Below are positions 13,601 to 25,305 of a stretch of 64,000 nucleotides of DNA, in pieces (the first letter of the stretch is position 1; each line of letters opens with the position of its first letter). Source of the DNA: Lithospermum erythrorhizon (lineage: Eukaryota > Streptophyta > Magnoliopsida > Boraginales > Boraginaceae); contig JADFUC010001205.1 in the NCBI GenBank assembly GCA_019722365.1, forward strand, positions 1 to 64,000, written 5' to 3'. A program made the translations under genes and the position numbers. The notes under the pieces are model-generated. The model saw only the letters and a program-made list of their open reading frames with translations. It searched no databases and was not told where the DNA came from.

Positions 13601-14337
13601 AATGCGTGACAAAAATAACTATCACAATATATCTTCACAATTGCTTGGATCAAACAAACTCAATACACTACCATCAACTTAAATCGTTTTATTCAAGAAA
13701 ATACAAACTTTATTTCAACTATGACAATAATACAACTATTAAAGCCAATAAACTTTCAGATACTCTTTAATAATATAATAAAAATCAAGTTATAATTTCA
13801 AATAAACTTTAAGAAAAAAAATTAATAAACTCCTAAAAAAATTAAACCCAAGAAAATATTAAAAAAAATAATTATCACGCACGCATCAAACTACTAGAAT
13901 TGAAAAATACAACTAGTATCTGTTTTTACTTTTGCTTCCACTTTCCTTTGTGTGCTGATGTAAGAACCAAATCATCTTAGTAAACTAAACATAATCATCT
14001 ACCTTTATTTTTTGATTCTTGAAAAGTTACCACTAAACAAAGGTTTCAAGATTCTGTTTTTTTCTTCCTTCTACTACACGTGCAGACTACTCCCCACTAA
14101 TCAAAGTAAAATATTGTGGAACTCCTTGGAGAAATATACTACTACTAAAGCTAATTAGCTATAGTATCATTGTCTAAATAATCTCAGATCATCATCTTAT
14201 TGATAATGTTCAATGACAAAAGATTGATAGCAATTGCATGAAAAGCTGATATTTCCACTTTGCTCTCTTTTTTAAAAGTGAAATGTGTCTAAAAAAGTAT
14301 CAGTGTAGTACTAGTACAATTGCCTTCTCTTGGTGCT

Positions 14338-14350
14338 CACTATATAAACA
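14338..14350 (+). promoter_or_regulatory. TATA box of the 14402 gene
   Basis: The sequence CACTATATAAACA lies about 55-60 bases before the ATG at 14402. This is a normal plant TATA placement for a short 5' leader. Confidence 0.6.
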
Positions 14351-14401
14351 TAGATAATCTCTCTTAATTCTTGTTCTTTTTAGTATAAAAAACATTTCAG
14401 A

Positions 14402-14932
14402 ATGTTCTTGAAGAAGTCATTTTTTCTTACTGAACGTATCATTTTCCAATTGTTTTTATTCGTTTCTTGTTTACTACTATCAAGCCCTTATTGGTTCCCC
14501 ATTCAGAAATTGACGAACTCTTTTTATTCACTTCAGAAAACTTGTGTTTTCTTCCTAGATCCTAAGTGGTTATTCATAGTTAGCAACTTCATTATTATCA
14601 TACTTATTGGTTCCATGAATGTTACCCGAGGAGGTGAAGATGATATGCAGAGAATTGAGCTTCTTGAAAAGGCCTTCCACTTGAATGAGGAAACAGAATA
14701 TTATTCTCACAATATGAATCACTATTCATATGGAAGAAAAGGGGAACAAGAAGAAGGAAAGGAGACAGAACAGAACATGTTGTTGCCTACAGAGGAATTG
14801 AACAAAAGAGCTGAAAATCTAATAGCTAGAATGAACAGCCGAAGATGGCTTGAAGCAAGATTTGTAGATTGCAATTTGCAAGGTTGCAACTTCATGAGTC
14901 AATATCAAAAGGAGAAAAATAAGGGATCTTGA
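14402..14932 (+). CDS. Two-helix membrane protein, DUF4408/DUF761-like
   Basis: This is an intact, single-exon ORF of 176 residues, the only well-formed gene in the first 32 kb. Two hydrophobic segments (about residues 8-33 and 55-72) are separated by a short polar loop. An acidic and polar middle section rich in Glu follows, then a C-terminal block beginning near residue 130 with EELNKRAENLIARMN. That layout, two N-terminal helices and a terminal ELNKR.E.FIA.FN-type motif, is that of plant DUF4408 proteins with a DUF761-type tail. Their biochemical role is not settled. Asn-Met replaces the more usual Phe-Asn near the motif end, and the tail continues another 30 residues with two Cys. The start is supported by the TATA box about 55 bases upstream. 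Membrane location is inferred from hydropathy. Confidence 0.65.
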   Translation: MFLKKSFFLTERIIFQLFLFVSCLLLSSPYWFPIQKLTNSFYSLQKTCVFFLDPKWLFIVSNFIIIILIGSMNVTRGGEDDMQRIELLEKAFHLNEETEYYSHNMNHYSYGRKGEQEEGKETEQNMLLPTEELNKRAENLIARMNSRRWLEARFVDCNLQGCNFMSQYQKEKNKGS

Positions 14933-16245
14933 AAGTTTGGTAATGTGTTTGATACTTTGATTTGGAATTTTATGATACCATAAAGTGGAGTGAAAAACAT
15001 TGGTTGGTGTATCTTCTTTAAAGAAGTATCATTAATAATGAAGCATTTGATTAATTCATCTAACTATATGGGATCATCTAATTATATGAATATTTTAAGA
15101 AAATCTGAAATTTATGTATTTATTAAACGTAAGTTGGTAATTCTATGCAATTCGGGAACTAAACTGCAACTTAGTTTGATCCTACTTTACTATATCAATA
15201 ATTAATTCAGATTTTATCATAGTAACTTTGTAACAATGGATAAAAATGTGCTTGGTTGATAAGGGGATTTTCTGTAGTAAGTTACTTGTCAGCAGTTAGC
15301 CTGGTCAATCCAAAAGTTTGATTCCATTCACATTATTCGGCCGAATATTTCTGCCTTGTCAATTTAACATGAAACCTAACCTTAAAATCCAAGCTGCCTT
15401 AACCTAACCGCGAAATAGCTCTGGCCCCAAGGCTAAATAATTCTATCCGCTACATTCGATCCATTATCACTTATATACGATGAAACTCATGTCAAAACCT
15501 CATACAAATACAAATTTATCATTATATATCTCATTTTCTTCCTATCTCATCCACTTTTATCCACTGATTCTAGCCAATTGTGAAAAGGTGTTCAAATTAC
15601 TCAAATACTGATTCGATTCAAGAAAAATATTCTATGGTTCAAAGATACTCAAACATGAAATTTATGCAAGATTCGACACTTTCAAACGTATTCGAACCTA
15701 AGGTTCGACACTTTCAAACAAATACTCAAACCCAGTAAAGTTCGGTTCGTTTACAACAAAGATTTTATTGGTTGGTCAACATAATTTTGACTAATTATTT
15801 TAAAAATATACTTTGATCTTACTAAGATGAAAGTAGACGCAAGCATGAAAAGGAAGCCAGAAACTGTGTTTTGGAGCAGAAGTGTGAGCGCTATACTGAC
15901 GATCACCCAGGTTAATTAATGGAAAAGATGATCCCTTAACTTTATAACGTATTTTAGTAACACTGTGACTTTCAAACGAATGAGCTCTGCTAAACGTTTT
16001 GTTTAGGCTAATTGTGAATCCTTATTTAAGTAGTATAATAGTTGGTTGGACGGCTACCCCTCCTACTAAGCCATAAAGTAAAAAACGTTCGATGCTGTTG
16101 AAATTGTCTTAGATGCTTATTTGAAAGATTTAAATATTTAGGGTTGATTTAAAATATTTTAACTAGTTCTAATGCCTATATGAAATTTAGCTTACAAATT
16201 TTGTGGAATAAACTTTCTTTAATTTTGACTAGTTCGTCCCCTTTA
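14933..16245. other. Intergenic stretch downstream of the 14.4-kb gene
   Basis: No gene is recognised. The ORF at 14990-15205 is short, lacks domain signals and lies in the presumed 3' flank. Around 15590-15780 there is a GTTCAAA/TTCGA-rich stretch of the kind seen in plant non-autonomous DNA elements that begin with GGTGTTCAAA. It is too degraded to delimit. Confidence 0.4.
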
Positions 16246-16249
16246 AGTG

Positions 16250-16910
16250 TTTACTAGTAAAGAGCGCCAGATAGACGGCTCTGCCTCAAGCATGAAATAA
16301 AATTGTGACCAACCTATTCTCGCTTGCTTCAAAGCCGAACTCTTAAATCGGTTCTGCTCCAATCCTATCGGTTTTGGTTTTATTTTGCTAATTTTCCCTG
16401 CTTTTGAGACAACTTTTGAGCTTTATCGCTCAACTCAAAATTAAGTCTTAAGTCTAGATCTAATCCATGTAATTTTAATAAACTCCTTTTAAGATTAATT
16501 TTACAATCTACATACACATTCAATACACAATACCACTCTTTTTAAATATTTTTTGTATTTCCTATATTATTAGTTTTAGAAAAATTTATATATATCATTT
16601 TCCATTATACTAATAATAAACAAAGTTAAATCTAAATTCACCTTCTTAAAATATACACAACGCGAAATACTAGTAAGATCTTGAAAAGGACTGCTAAATG
16701 AAAAATTGAGAAATCTACATAAAATTTAACCTGGGCTTCGTTTCTGGGTTTCTAAGTATTTGAAAATAACCTAAATTGGCCTTCCTGGGCTTTCCAGAGT
16801 CGATCGTTCGGTACCGACGTTCCAAAATTTTCGATTATTTTCGGTTCGATTTCGATCGGTTCGGTCATGGATTTTGTACACACTCCTATTTACTAGTAGG
16901 GCGCCAATAG
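16250..16910. repeat. Segment bounded by TTTACTAGTA..GCGCCA direct repeats
   Basis: TTTACTAGTAAAGAGCGCCA (16250-16269) and TTTACTAGTAGGGCGCCA (about 16889-16906) flank about 620 bases. The interior ends in a CGGTTCGATTTCGATCGGTT-type stretch (16840-16865) and CACACTCCTA, resembling plant non-autonomous elements with GGTTCGG-rich bodies. It could be a TE with target duplication or a local tandem duplication. Confidence 0.4.
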
Positions 16911-17699
16911 AAAATGCCAGACGCTCAGCTTGCTCGACTGACTTTGGCCTCGACAGAGTTTCTGCATTTAGCCTCTGGCCGATTCGAAATGACTCTCGAC
17001 TACGCTGACTGATTTGAGTCAGATTCATCAGAAATTTCCATGAAATTCTGACATGTGTCCTCGTCGCTGACGGACTCGAGAATTGCCTGACTTAGATATG
17101 GTCCGAACTCTGGTCTTCTCAGCCAGATTCTCACAGAAAGCGCTACTGACTTGATCTCGAGTCTCTGACTGATCTCCTGGGCTCATATTAGACTCGGGCC
17201 GGACTTAACGAAGTGCCCTCAGCTGTCGGACTTCACCTCCTGTGGGCGTGTGGACTCAGATATTGGGCAGCTACTGGACTCGATTCGAATGGACTGATCT
17301 CCTACTATATTGGGGATTGATGACTTACCTGCAGTTGTCTCAGTCATTTGACTTCACCTCCCCGCAAGGACTCGGATAGGCCGAATAGTTTTGCTACTTA
17401 TCTGCGACTTTATACTGGCAGACTACTTCATTCTATTGAGACTTCAGAGCCTCGGCGCTTACTCTATCTCGGCGACTTCTGTTTCGGCGCCACTTATCTT
17501 CGTGCAACTTGATTCGGGGATAGAACCTCGAGCCGCGCTTAAGTTGGGCGCTGATGGCTAAAGAAGCTAGTTTATCAAGAACGCCTGGCCAGATTACACG
17601 GGCTTTAATAAATTGTCGCTTTAGTGATGATCGCGAGGAAGGCGACGCTCCGGGACTTTGCTGGATGAGCATCGATCAAGCATTACAAGGGCGTTAGCA
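16911..17699. other. GC-richer TE debris left of an LTR
   Basis: Base composition resembles the interior of the 0.3-11.7-kb Gypsy element, with many CTCGA and GACTC words. It abuts an LTR of the same type, so it is likely the remnant interior of a second minus-strand Gypsy copy. The minus-strand ORFs at 16771-17028 and 17433-17672 show no recognised domain. Confidence 0.35.
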
Positions 17700-18462
17700 A
17701 GTGTGTTTTTCCTTTTAAGCCTAGACTCCGCTTATAAACCTAATGTTTAACAGATTCTATATCCTGAATCTCATTAATCAAACCGAGAATTTTCAGTGTT
17801 CACGCAAGATTTACGAATAATCGTGCTTTTAAATTTTATTCCCGAATATTCAAGCTGCTCCCTGAAAGATTCACATTGTATTCGAATGATTTTGCTTATG
17901 ACTAAGAATTATCGGGTCAGGCACACTTTGATTTCGTGCATTTATTTATACGCCTCCTGCTTCAAATATTTGCTTCTCGATCATTATTTTAATTTTGTAT
18001 GACTTATCTTAACCATTTGAATTTTAAGTGCATTATCCGAACTGGCTTCGAATTCGCACTACTTTGGCTCCAAGAAAAGAAAAGTGGGCATGCCTGAGGT
18101 AAGTGGAAGGCTGCCCTGATCTTTCTAGCCAAACACATTCGTATATCACTGTACCTTTGAAGATTTATTTTGGACCACATAACTTTTAGCCCATTTCGAT
18201 CCTCGAAACTTGCTCAATTTTAAATTTATAAATGATTTCAATCCAATAAATTGGGGAATTTTAAATTTAACCCTAAATTTAATTTAACCTTTAATTCGTG
18301 CTTATTTTCTAAACCCTTGCTCGCATTTGGCGGCTTACATTAAATTTAGAACTCGATCGGTAACTCCAAATTTACGTTGTCATTTTAATTGGGCCGATTT
18401 TAATTAATTACCAAAGTTTTATCTTAATCATTTTAATTATTATTTAATTTTCACTGTCTACA
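17700..18462 (-). repeat. Tat-like Gypsy LTR (solo or end of a truncated element)
   Basis: It ends in TTTTCACTGTCTACA at 18462, nearly the same terminal block as the LTR end at 11752. A minus-strand TATA-like motif (TTTATAAGC) lies near 17727-17735. It also shares the CCCTAAATTTAA-type blocks before the end. No matching partner LTR was found within 10 kb to the left. The left edge is approximate. Confidence 0.5.
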
Positions 18463-19139
18463 TACATACATTATTATTATAGTTAAAGTTACGCATTCCA
18501 TTCCCAATTTAAATGAAATTGTATTTTTCTTAAAATTATTACGAAATCTACAATAAAAAAATAAATTAATCAGGTCTCGTACAAATATTAAAGATTAAAC
18601 AATAATCCAATCGAGCGAGGTGCAAGAGTTCCTGAGAGATTAGAATTGCTATCCTCCTCTATAGAAATGAATCAACATATGAGTAATAAGCTAACAATGT
18701 GATGATATTGATTCTTGAGCAGCACATCTTAGCACTCTAACCACACTGCTCCTCAGAATTGCAAATAACATGAACCAGATGCAAGGATTTAAGAGTGTTG
18801 GATCCTAGCTCTGGAGCAAATTATTTGGATCTCCTGTTGGTTCTCATGGCATAAAAATGCATCTCCTGATTTTAATCTGAACATTTGTTGGCAAATAACT
18901 CACTTCCTTTTATAGACATAACTTTCTAAACGAATTATAAGGTCACGTCACACGTGCCAAGTGATCAGAAATACATAAACATATAGGAGCAACATTTAAA
19001 TGAAATGAATAAACATTAGCATGCAACACTTAGCTTCAAAGGGTAGCAGGGAATGGAAGTAGATGGCGAAGTATTAGATAATGGCTGAGTAATAACCTTC
19101 ATAATTACATCCCACAAGAACTAAGGCTGATGGCCACGA
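18463..19139. other. Intergenic stretch between two retroelements
   Basis: About 680 bases with no coding signal. It separates the Gypsy LTR from the short-LTR Copia. Confidence 0.4.
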
Positions 19140-19265
19140 AGACAAAATAATAAAGTTCTCTCAATCGATATTATCGACATCTCAAAAGAATATATATTTA
19201 TACAATGAAAATCCACGGGCTAAATCATATACACTCCAGCCCAACAATAATATACACATACAACA
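19140..19265 (-). repeat. 3' LTR of the short-LTR Copia
   Basis: It matches 23794-23909 across blocks such as CAATAATATACACATACAACA and ATTGACATCTCAAA (with substitutions). On the minus strand it starts TGTTG, preceded by a TTGAGTGGTGAAA stretch (about 19272-19298) that could be the polypurine tract. Confidence 0.7.
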
Positions 19266-20469
19266 TATAATGCATTATTTTCACCACTCAAGCCGAAAGA
19301 CAAGATCTAAAACGTCCAACTCAGAAAAGTTAAAAACTCAAACCGTTTGCCTTCCGAGCTTGGTAAAAATAATATCCGCCTAACCGATTCAAGAGTAGTC
19401 ACGACATCCGAATAACACTGCCAAAGACCGTATTCAAAGCAGTTAAACGCATAATCAATCTCTACATGCCTCAGACGCTACGAAAAACCGGATTACGTGC
19501 CAAATGTAAGAGCCGAATGGGACTATCACAAAATAATTCCATCAATTTCAGATGATCCACTCTTGAAACACGCCAAGAGCCCTTCAACCACTTCAAATGG
19601 TGTAACAACCGCCATAGAACGACATATTCTCGTCACAGAGAGAACGAGACACGCTTGTTTGGACTTCCACCAAATAGAGATCAATTCGTAAAAACTATCC
19701 GTACCAGACGCATCGGCCGAGTAACGGACAAATTTCGCCCAATCGTAATCGCACTAACTGTAGAGTTTTAAATCAACAAGACTCAACAAAATCCTCATTC
19801 CTCGACTACCTTTTAGATACTTTACCACACGCAATGCCGCAAATTAACGATCCCGCGCTCATACCGAATCGAGATAAAGCATTTAACCGCAAACGACAAG
19901 TCATTACGAGTAGCGATAAAGTAAAGAAACCAACCAACCGACGATAACGCTTCTCTACATCACGCAAACCGAAGCAGAACCGCCAAGCGCCGATTCCCCG
20001 CTTCCATCGGAAACGCCATAAAGCTTCGCCTCCCCCAACAATCCAGTGATATCAAGAGCATATTTCCACGACTTTAAATATCCCTTCGCTTCACTGACAA
20101 CCTCAACACCTAGAAAATGGCCTGACAACCTCTAAATCCTTCATATGGAAACACGAAATGGTATATCGCTTCAACACATGTAAAATAAAGTAAAGCAGAG
20201 TTGCCGCTCTGCAGATAACTGCTCATCAACGTAGAACTCAACACACGTAACCTCATCCGACTCCTTGCCACGAAAGTAAAACAACGTAGTAATTAGAGTA
20301 ATGCATTGCAAACCCATACCTTTTCAACGTCGTGGCCAACTTCGAAAACCAACACCGAGGAGCCTGTTTCAACCCATACAGTGACTTCTATCTAGTTTAC
20401 AAACCAAACCGGACGCCCTTGTAACCCCGGGGCAATCGTGACGTACCTCCTCCGACAAGTCCATGTGAA

Positions 20470-20800
20470 CGCATCAGAGTGCATCCATCCGATGCGAATT
20501 CCCATTTCTTAACCGTATCAATCGCTAAGAAAACAAAAGAGCCACTGATCTTCTTTCAACAGGAGCAAATATATCGCCAGAATCAATTCCTCAACCCCAC
20601 GATTACTAAAACCACCAACGAGCTCAAACGTTCAACACTACCATCGGAATTATATTTTACCTTATACACCCATTGAGCACCGAGAGCCTTCTTCCCTGGG
20701 GGAAGTGTCACCATACTCCAAGTACCATTATTTTCAAGAGCTTCAATCTCCTTTTTCATCGCCTCCCTCCACTCCGAACTTCATAGCCTCCTTGAAAGAT
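20470..20800 (-). pseudogene. Copia reverse-transcriptase N-terminal fragment
   Basis: Minus-strand translation across several frames gives WREAMKKEIEALENNGTW, then KALGAQWVYKVKYNSDGS and ERLKARLVVLGN-type blocks. These are the standard opening of the Copia RVT_2 reverse transcriptase. Frame changes between blocks show indels. The catalytic YVDD block was not found downstream. Confidence 0.7.
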
Positions 20801-21683
20801 CGTGGGTTCCACACTGGCAGCTTAACGCCGGCAAGAAAATTTCTATGCCCAAATAATCGACATAATTCTATAGAATTAGCTATAGGATAAAAGAGTACCC
20901 GGTGTCCGAGAGAGGTCGGAAGTAGACTTTACTCAACTTTCGTGATGCGATTCTGTGAACATACTCACGCCAAGCCTGACCGCGGTTTCTTTATTCGTTT
21001 GCCCTTCCCAAACTCCGCGCACCAACCACCAAATCTCGTCCTAACTCCACCCCACCAGCTCCCTCGTGAGTCAGCGCCACCGCCTATCATCCGAGATAGC
21101 TGGCTGACATCCGCTGGCCCAAAATGTCGAGCTACTCACCGGGTTCTGGGCGGACAAATTCCCCAACAGAACCGAACTCAAAAAGAGCACCCCGAACCCA
21201 CCGATTTCCATCACATACAATCTCAACTCGACCTCCTACCTCACTTGCATCACTACTATTTTCATCATCAAAGCAAGCCTCGAACATTATTCGGGAGTGA
21301 GAACTAATACTAGCATTAGGCGAAAAACTATCAAATGGGAATTCATTTTCTTAAAACACAACATCACGAGAAATAAAATACTCACGAGACTCCAAATCAA
21401 AGACTTTCCACCCCTTTTTTCCATACGGGTACCCCACAAAAACACACCTCCACTGACTCAAGTAAATTTATCAAGCTTTACATTTTTGGTTAAGGAAAAC
21501 ATGTATTCAAACACACAAATGTGAATTCGAGTAAGCAGGCGATCAATTCATACAAAAGTTCACAGTGAGTCTCAAATTCAATACACTGTAGGATGCTAAT
21601 TAATTAAATAGGCGTATTAAAATACATTCACCCTGCACTGAATAGGTAGATTAGTCCTGAATCTCAAAAGACGAATTCAACAT

Positions 21684-21995
21684 TTAGGATATAACGGTAA
21701 GCTCGCTCCACCTCACCCCATTTCCACAAGTGTAACCTAACATACAAAGCTCAAATAAGATGCCATTAGTAGAAAAGATCATCGAGACGTAAAATTCAGT
21801 GCCATTATCACTCCGGACAATCTTAACATGCGAACTAAATTGATTTTGAACAAGTGCTAAAAATTGCATGAAATACTTCAAAACCTCGATTTTATCCATC
21901 AATAAAAACAACCACACAGCACGCGAATAATCATCCACAATAGTAAGGAAATATCTAGCACCACACGAAGACAGAGCCAGCGACACGGACCTCAC
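21684..21995 (-). pseudogene. Copia integrase core fragment
   Basis: The reading frame contains YFLTIVDDYSRAVW and later VKIVRSDNGTEF. These are the two catalytic blocks of the Copia integrase core: the first Asp in the TIVDDYSR strand and the second in RSDNGTEF. The expected third block with the catalytic Glu is not in this frame. The region is a fragment of a polyprotein with breaks on both sides. Confidence 0.8.
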
Positions 21996-23780
21996 AAAAT
22001 GACATTAGAATAATCTAAAAACTACGAGTAGCCTTAATGATCACTACTAACAAAAGAATCTCCCTAGATCGCTTGCTCACGACACAATACAAGCCTTTAT
22101 TCGACAAATGACACTAATTCAAATAACATTTAATGATCTAACTACTTGGTTTTGGATGCTCCAATCATGATGCTACAAAAGTTCACATTATCTTTCCCAT
22201 CCACATGCAACACCCAATTCTCTGGAATACTACAAAAGTAGTAGAGTCCATTCCGTCGCTCACCGAGTCCAATCAGGGTCCTCGAGAGCGGTCCTGTATC
22301 ATACAACCAATTTTAGTAAATTGAATCACGCAATCAAGAGTATCAGTCAACTGGGTCACAAAAATTAAATCGCAGGTAAACTGAGGCACATATAACACAT
22401 TTGTCAAAACCAGATTAGCAGACAACCGAACACAGCCACGCTTAATTGCATTCGAAATTCTCCATCGGGAGTAACAATCGGACTCGCGGGTATGTCAAAA
22501 TATCAAATAAAAGGCTCAAGTTACCCGCGATACGGCTCGACGCATCAAAGGTCTATAATCCAATTACTAGGCAACGCTACCCGCGAGACTCCATCCTTTC
22601 GCCCCCAACATCCAAGCCGCACAACACGATCTTCAACTTTTTCCACTCCATCGCCGGACAAATGACCCCTTTGTATCAGAATCAAGGCATTTGAGCTCTG
22701 GGAGTAGCCGCTGCACCTGGCCAGTCAACGTGCCCGCCTCCGGCTCCCCGGATCTATTTAACCCCCGGAATCGAGCCCTCCACTACCCATCTCGACCCCC
22801 GCGGACGGTCACCCCACCACTGCAAACGCATTCTTCGCAAAAACAAAGACTAATATCACATTCCTAACGACGACAAAGGTGCATAAATTATTACCTTCTG
22901 TGCGCGAGCTTCCATCTTACCACTAGATGAGTTTCTGCCACTACGCCTTACGACCAAGATCAATGGTCAATGGAAACACCCGCTTGACAGTTGTTTCTAA
23001 TACGGCGCAGTCTGATCAAGAGCGTAATGGCGGATCCCAGATAATAAAGACGAGCTAAGAGCTCCTAAACGATCAACATTGGTTACCACAAAGAATTCAC
23101 GGTAAGGACACATTATTTCAATCGAATTTCACCCAAATCACATAAGCAAAATCCACAAAGATACGGATGAATCGGTCATAAGAGTGTTCATCCCACAACG
23201 GTTGCAACTTACCAAAGAGTCACCAATAGTCATACCCGAAGTTCTCAAGTATATTCACCGAATACGGCTTTTCAAGTTGACAAGCCATGTAGTCTCGCCT
23301 TCCCAACATCAAAACGGACGCCAGAAAACAATCCAAAGCAACAGCCTCAAAATAGGGTATAGTCTTCCGTAACGACGAATCAATAGTATTAAGAATCCAC
23401 TGAACAAGCATAGCTTGAACACACTGCCAATCCGGCAACTGTGAGTACCCGCAAGCGGGTTCAAGAAGGCCTGATCAATAAAACCAAATTTCCGACGCGG
23501 TACGTTAGCATAAACGCAGATTGGGACTAATCATCATAATTATTTCCATTAAATATAACAGCATCGAGTAAGATAACTGGATTATCATTGGAGCTTAAAT
23601 AGAACGCGGAGTTATGATCAATTTCGAGGGTTCAGTGTGTAGGTATGGGCGGCTCACCACCTGTGTGAGCAAGCTCAACTGGGAGCGGTCACCGCATCGC
23701 CGGCCATGGAGAGAAAACCAGTGTAGAAAATTATAAAGCGGTGGGATGATTGAGAAAGAAAATTTTGCTCTTAGGCGATT

Positions 23781-23793
23781 GCCTCGATCCCAA
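23781..23793 (-). other. Degraded primer-binding site of the short-LTR Copia
   Basis: The minus strand reads TTGGGATCGAGGC immediately after the 5' LTR end. The expected Copia initiator-methionine site is TTGGTATCAGAGC. The agreement in place and sequence fixes the inner LTR edge at 23794. Confidence 0.6.
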
Positions 23794-23909
23794 TGTAAAA
23801 ATAATAAGCTCTCAATTAATATTATTGACATCTCAAAAATATATAAGGTTTTATACAATAAAACCTACGGCTAATTCAACGAGCCCAACAATAATATACA
23901 CATACAACA
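23794..23909 (-). repeat. 5' LTR of the short-LTR Copia
   Basis: Its partner is 19140-19265. It starts TGTTGTATGTG on the minus strand and ends TTTTTACA before the primer site. Confidence 0.7.
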
Positions 23910-25305
23910 TATACGTAATAAAGATGAAGGACAAGATTTTTTAAGCCATGGAGGTCGGAGGAAGCTTTAATTAATTTGTTTTGATTTCTTAATGGTAAAG
24001 ACTCAAATTTGAGCATACTCAAATATTTAACTGGAAGGCAGGCTATATACTAGCTGATAGATGCTCATGCCCGAGAATAATTATAAGAAATTAAACAATG
24101 GTATTAGAAATATGTCTTAATAGTCAAATGTCTAGGCCTGAGATGAATAAGAAATTAAACAATGATAAATGTCTTAGTTAAGATGAGTGGAAAGTCAGTG
24201 GTCATTAAATTTTTAATTTTTTTAATTTTATATAAGCTAGTAGAATATTTAATTCGACAAATGACTTTAAAAAGTCTTATAGTTCAAGATTATTCTCAAA
24301 TTCATATACAATTGTGATAATCTTAGATTTTCTTGATTTATACTCAGTTGAATGAATATCATTATCATTGATCAAGTTCTCAATATATCATTCATGTTAG
24401 TTGTTTAATGGGTGGTTTAATTTTTCGGTTGCCTCTTTCAGAAGGATTTTATGTTATGGAGTTGAAGACACAAAATCTTGGTTGGGTAGCTATAGGTTTA
24501 TTTTTTTCTATATTAATTTCCTTCCACTAGACTATGTATTATTGTATTTCACGACGAGGTTTTGCCGTTTGGAGTTGGGACATTTCTTGCCGTAAACATT
24601 GATGTTTGTACAATGATTAAAGCCTAAGTTTGGACATTTCTTGACCTTTTCGTTTGTTTGCTTTCCTTAATTATGGAAATGATATGTTAGTAATGTTACA
24701 TACTCCTATTAAAATGTAGAATTTGTTTAGCTATATCAATTATGAATATTTAACTTCAATTACACCTTTTAATTTGGTACATTATATTTATTTTAAAGGC
24801 TTATATCTTAAGTGAGAAATGCATTTTTATGGGGGTTATTATCAATGTTTGGATTTCACAAGGTAAGGCATCGATTCAAAAATACCTTCAAAAAGAAATC
24901 AATAAAGTTGGATTGATTTTTATGACTCGTTTAATTTAGATTGTTTCATAAACAAAATAAAACCTAGAATAATATCTGGCTTACATGATATTTAGCAAAT
25001 TGTCACCTTAGTGAACCCCAAGACGTACACATACTTATCGTTCATGACATTAATAGAGTGAATATGTAATCCAAAATTAATACTATGAATTGGCAGAATA
25101 CCTAGTTCTCGGGTGATCATATTTTAGACAAACCTTATGATGATTTAGAGACCAACTTTTAATCGAAATGCAACTCGAGTTAGTTTTCATTAGGTACTTT
25201 AGAGTTTTAACCTCTCTCTTCCCTTATCCAAAAAAAAAAAACTCAAATTTGAGTATAAAACTCATTACTTAATAACATGAAATATAGTAACATAATCTAT
25301 TTGAA
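23910..25305. other. AT-rich spacer between two Copia elements
   Basis: About 1.4 kb without a recognisable gene. The 24401-24595 ORF is hydrophobic low-complexity translation of AT-rich DNA. An ATGAATAAGAAATTAAACAATG phrase recurs near 24080 and 24145, suggesting a small local duplication. Confidence 0.45.

Larger units (their letters stand above)
11753..14337. other. AT-rich intergenic region upstream of the 14.4-kb gene
   Basis: About 2.6 kb with no gene recognised. The only ORF of note, 12304-12492, is a low-complexity Phe/Ile/Leu frame. Two diverged tandem duplications are listed separately. Confidence 0.5.
19140..23909 (-). mobile_element. Copia retrotransposon with 120-bp LTRs, minus strand, degraded
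   Basis: The element is bounded by short LTRs (19140-19265 and 23794-23909) that start TGTTGTATGTG on the minus strand. Directly inside the right LTR the minus strand reads TTGGGATCGAGGC (23781-23793), a degraded initiator-Met tRNA primer site. An integrase core lies at 21.7-22.0 kb and the reverse-transcriptase start at 20.5-20.8 kb, in the expected PR-INT-RT order for Copia on the minus strand. The gag/protease part (22.1-23.7 kb) is too broken to read. Short LTRs and the RT sequence style suggest the Ale/Retrofit side of Copia; that assignment is inference. Many frame breaks make it non-autonomous. Confidence 0.8.

Noticed and set aside
20942..21307. 121-residue plus-strand ORF
   Set aside because: It is antisense to the Copia polyprotein between RT and integrase, with Pro/His-rich shadow composition.
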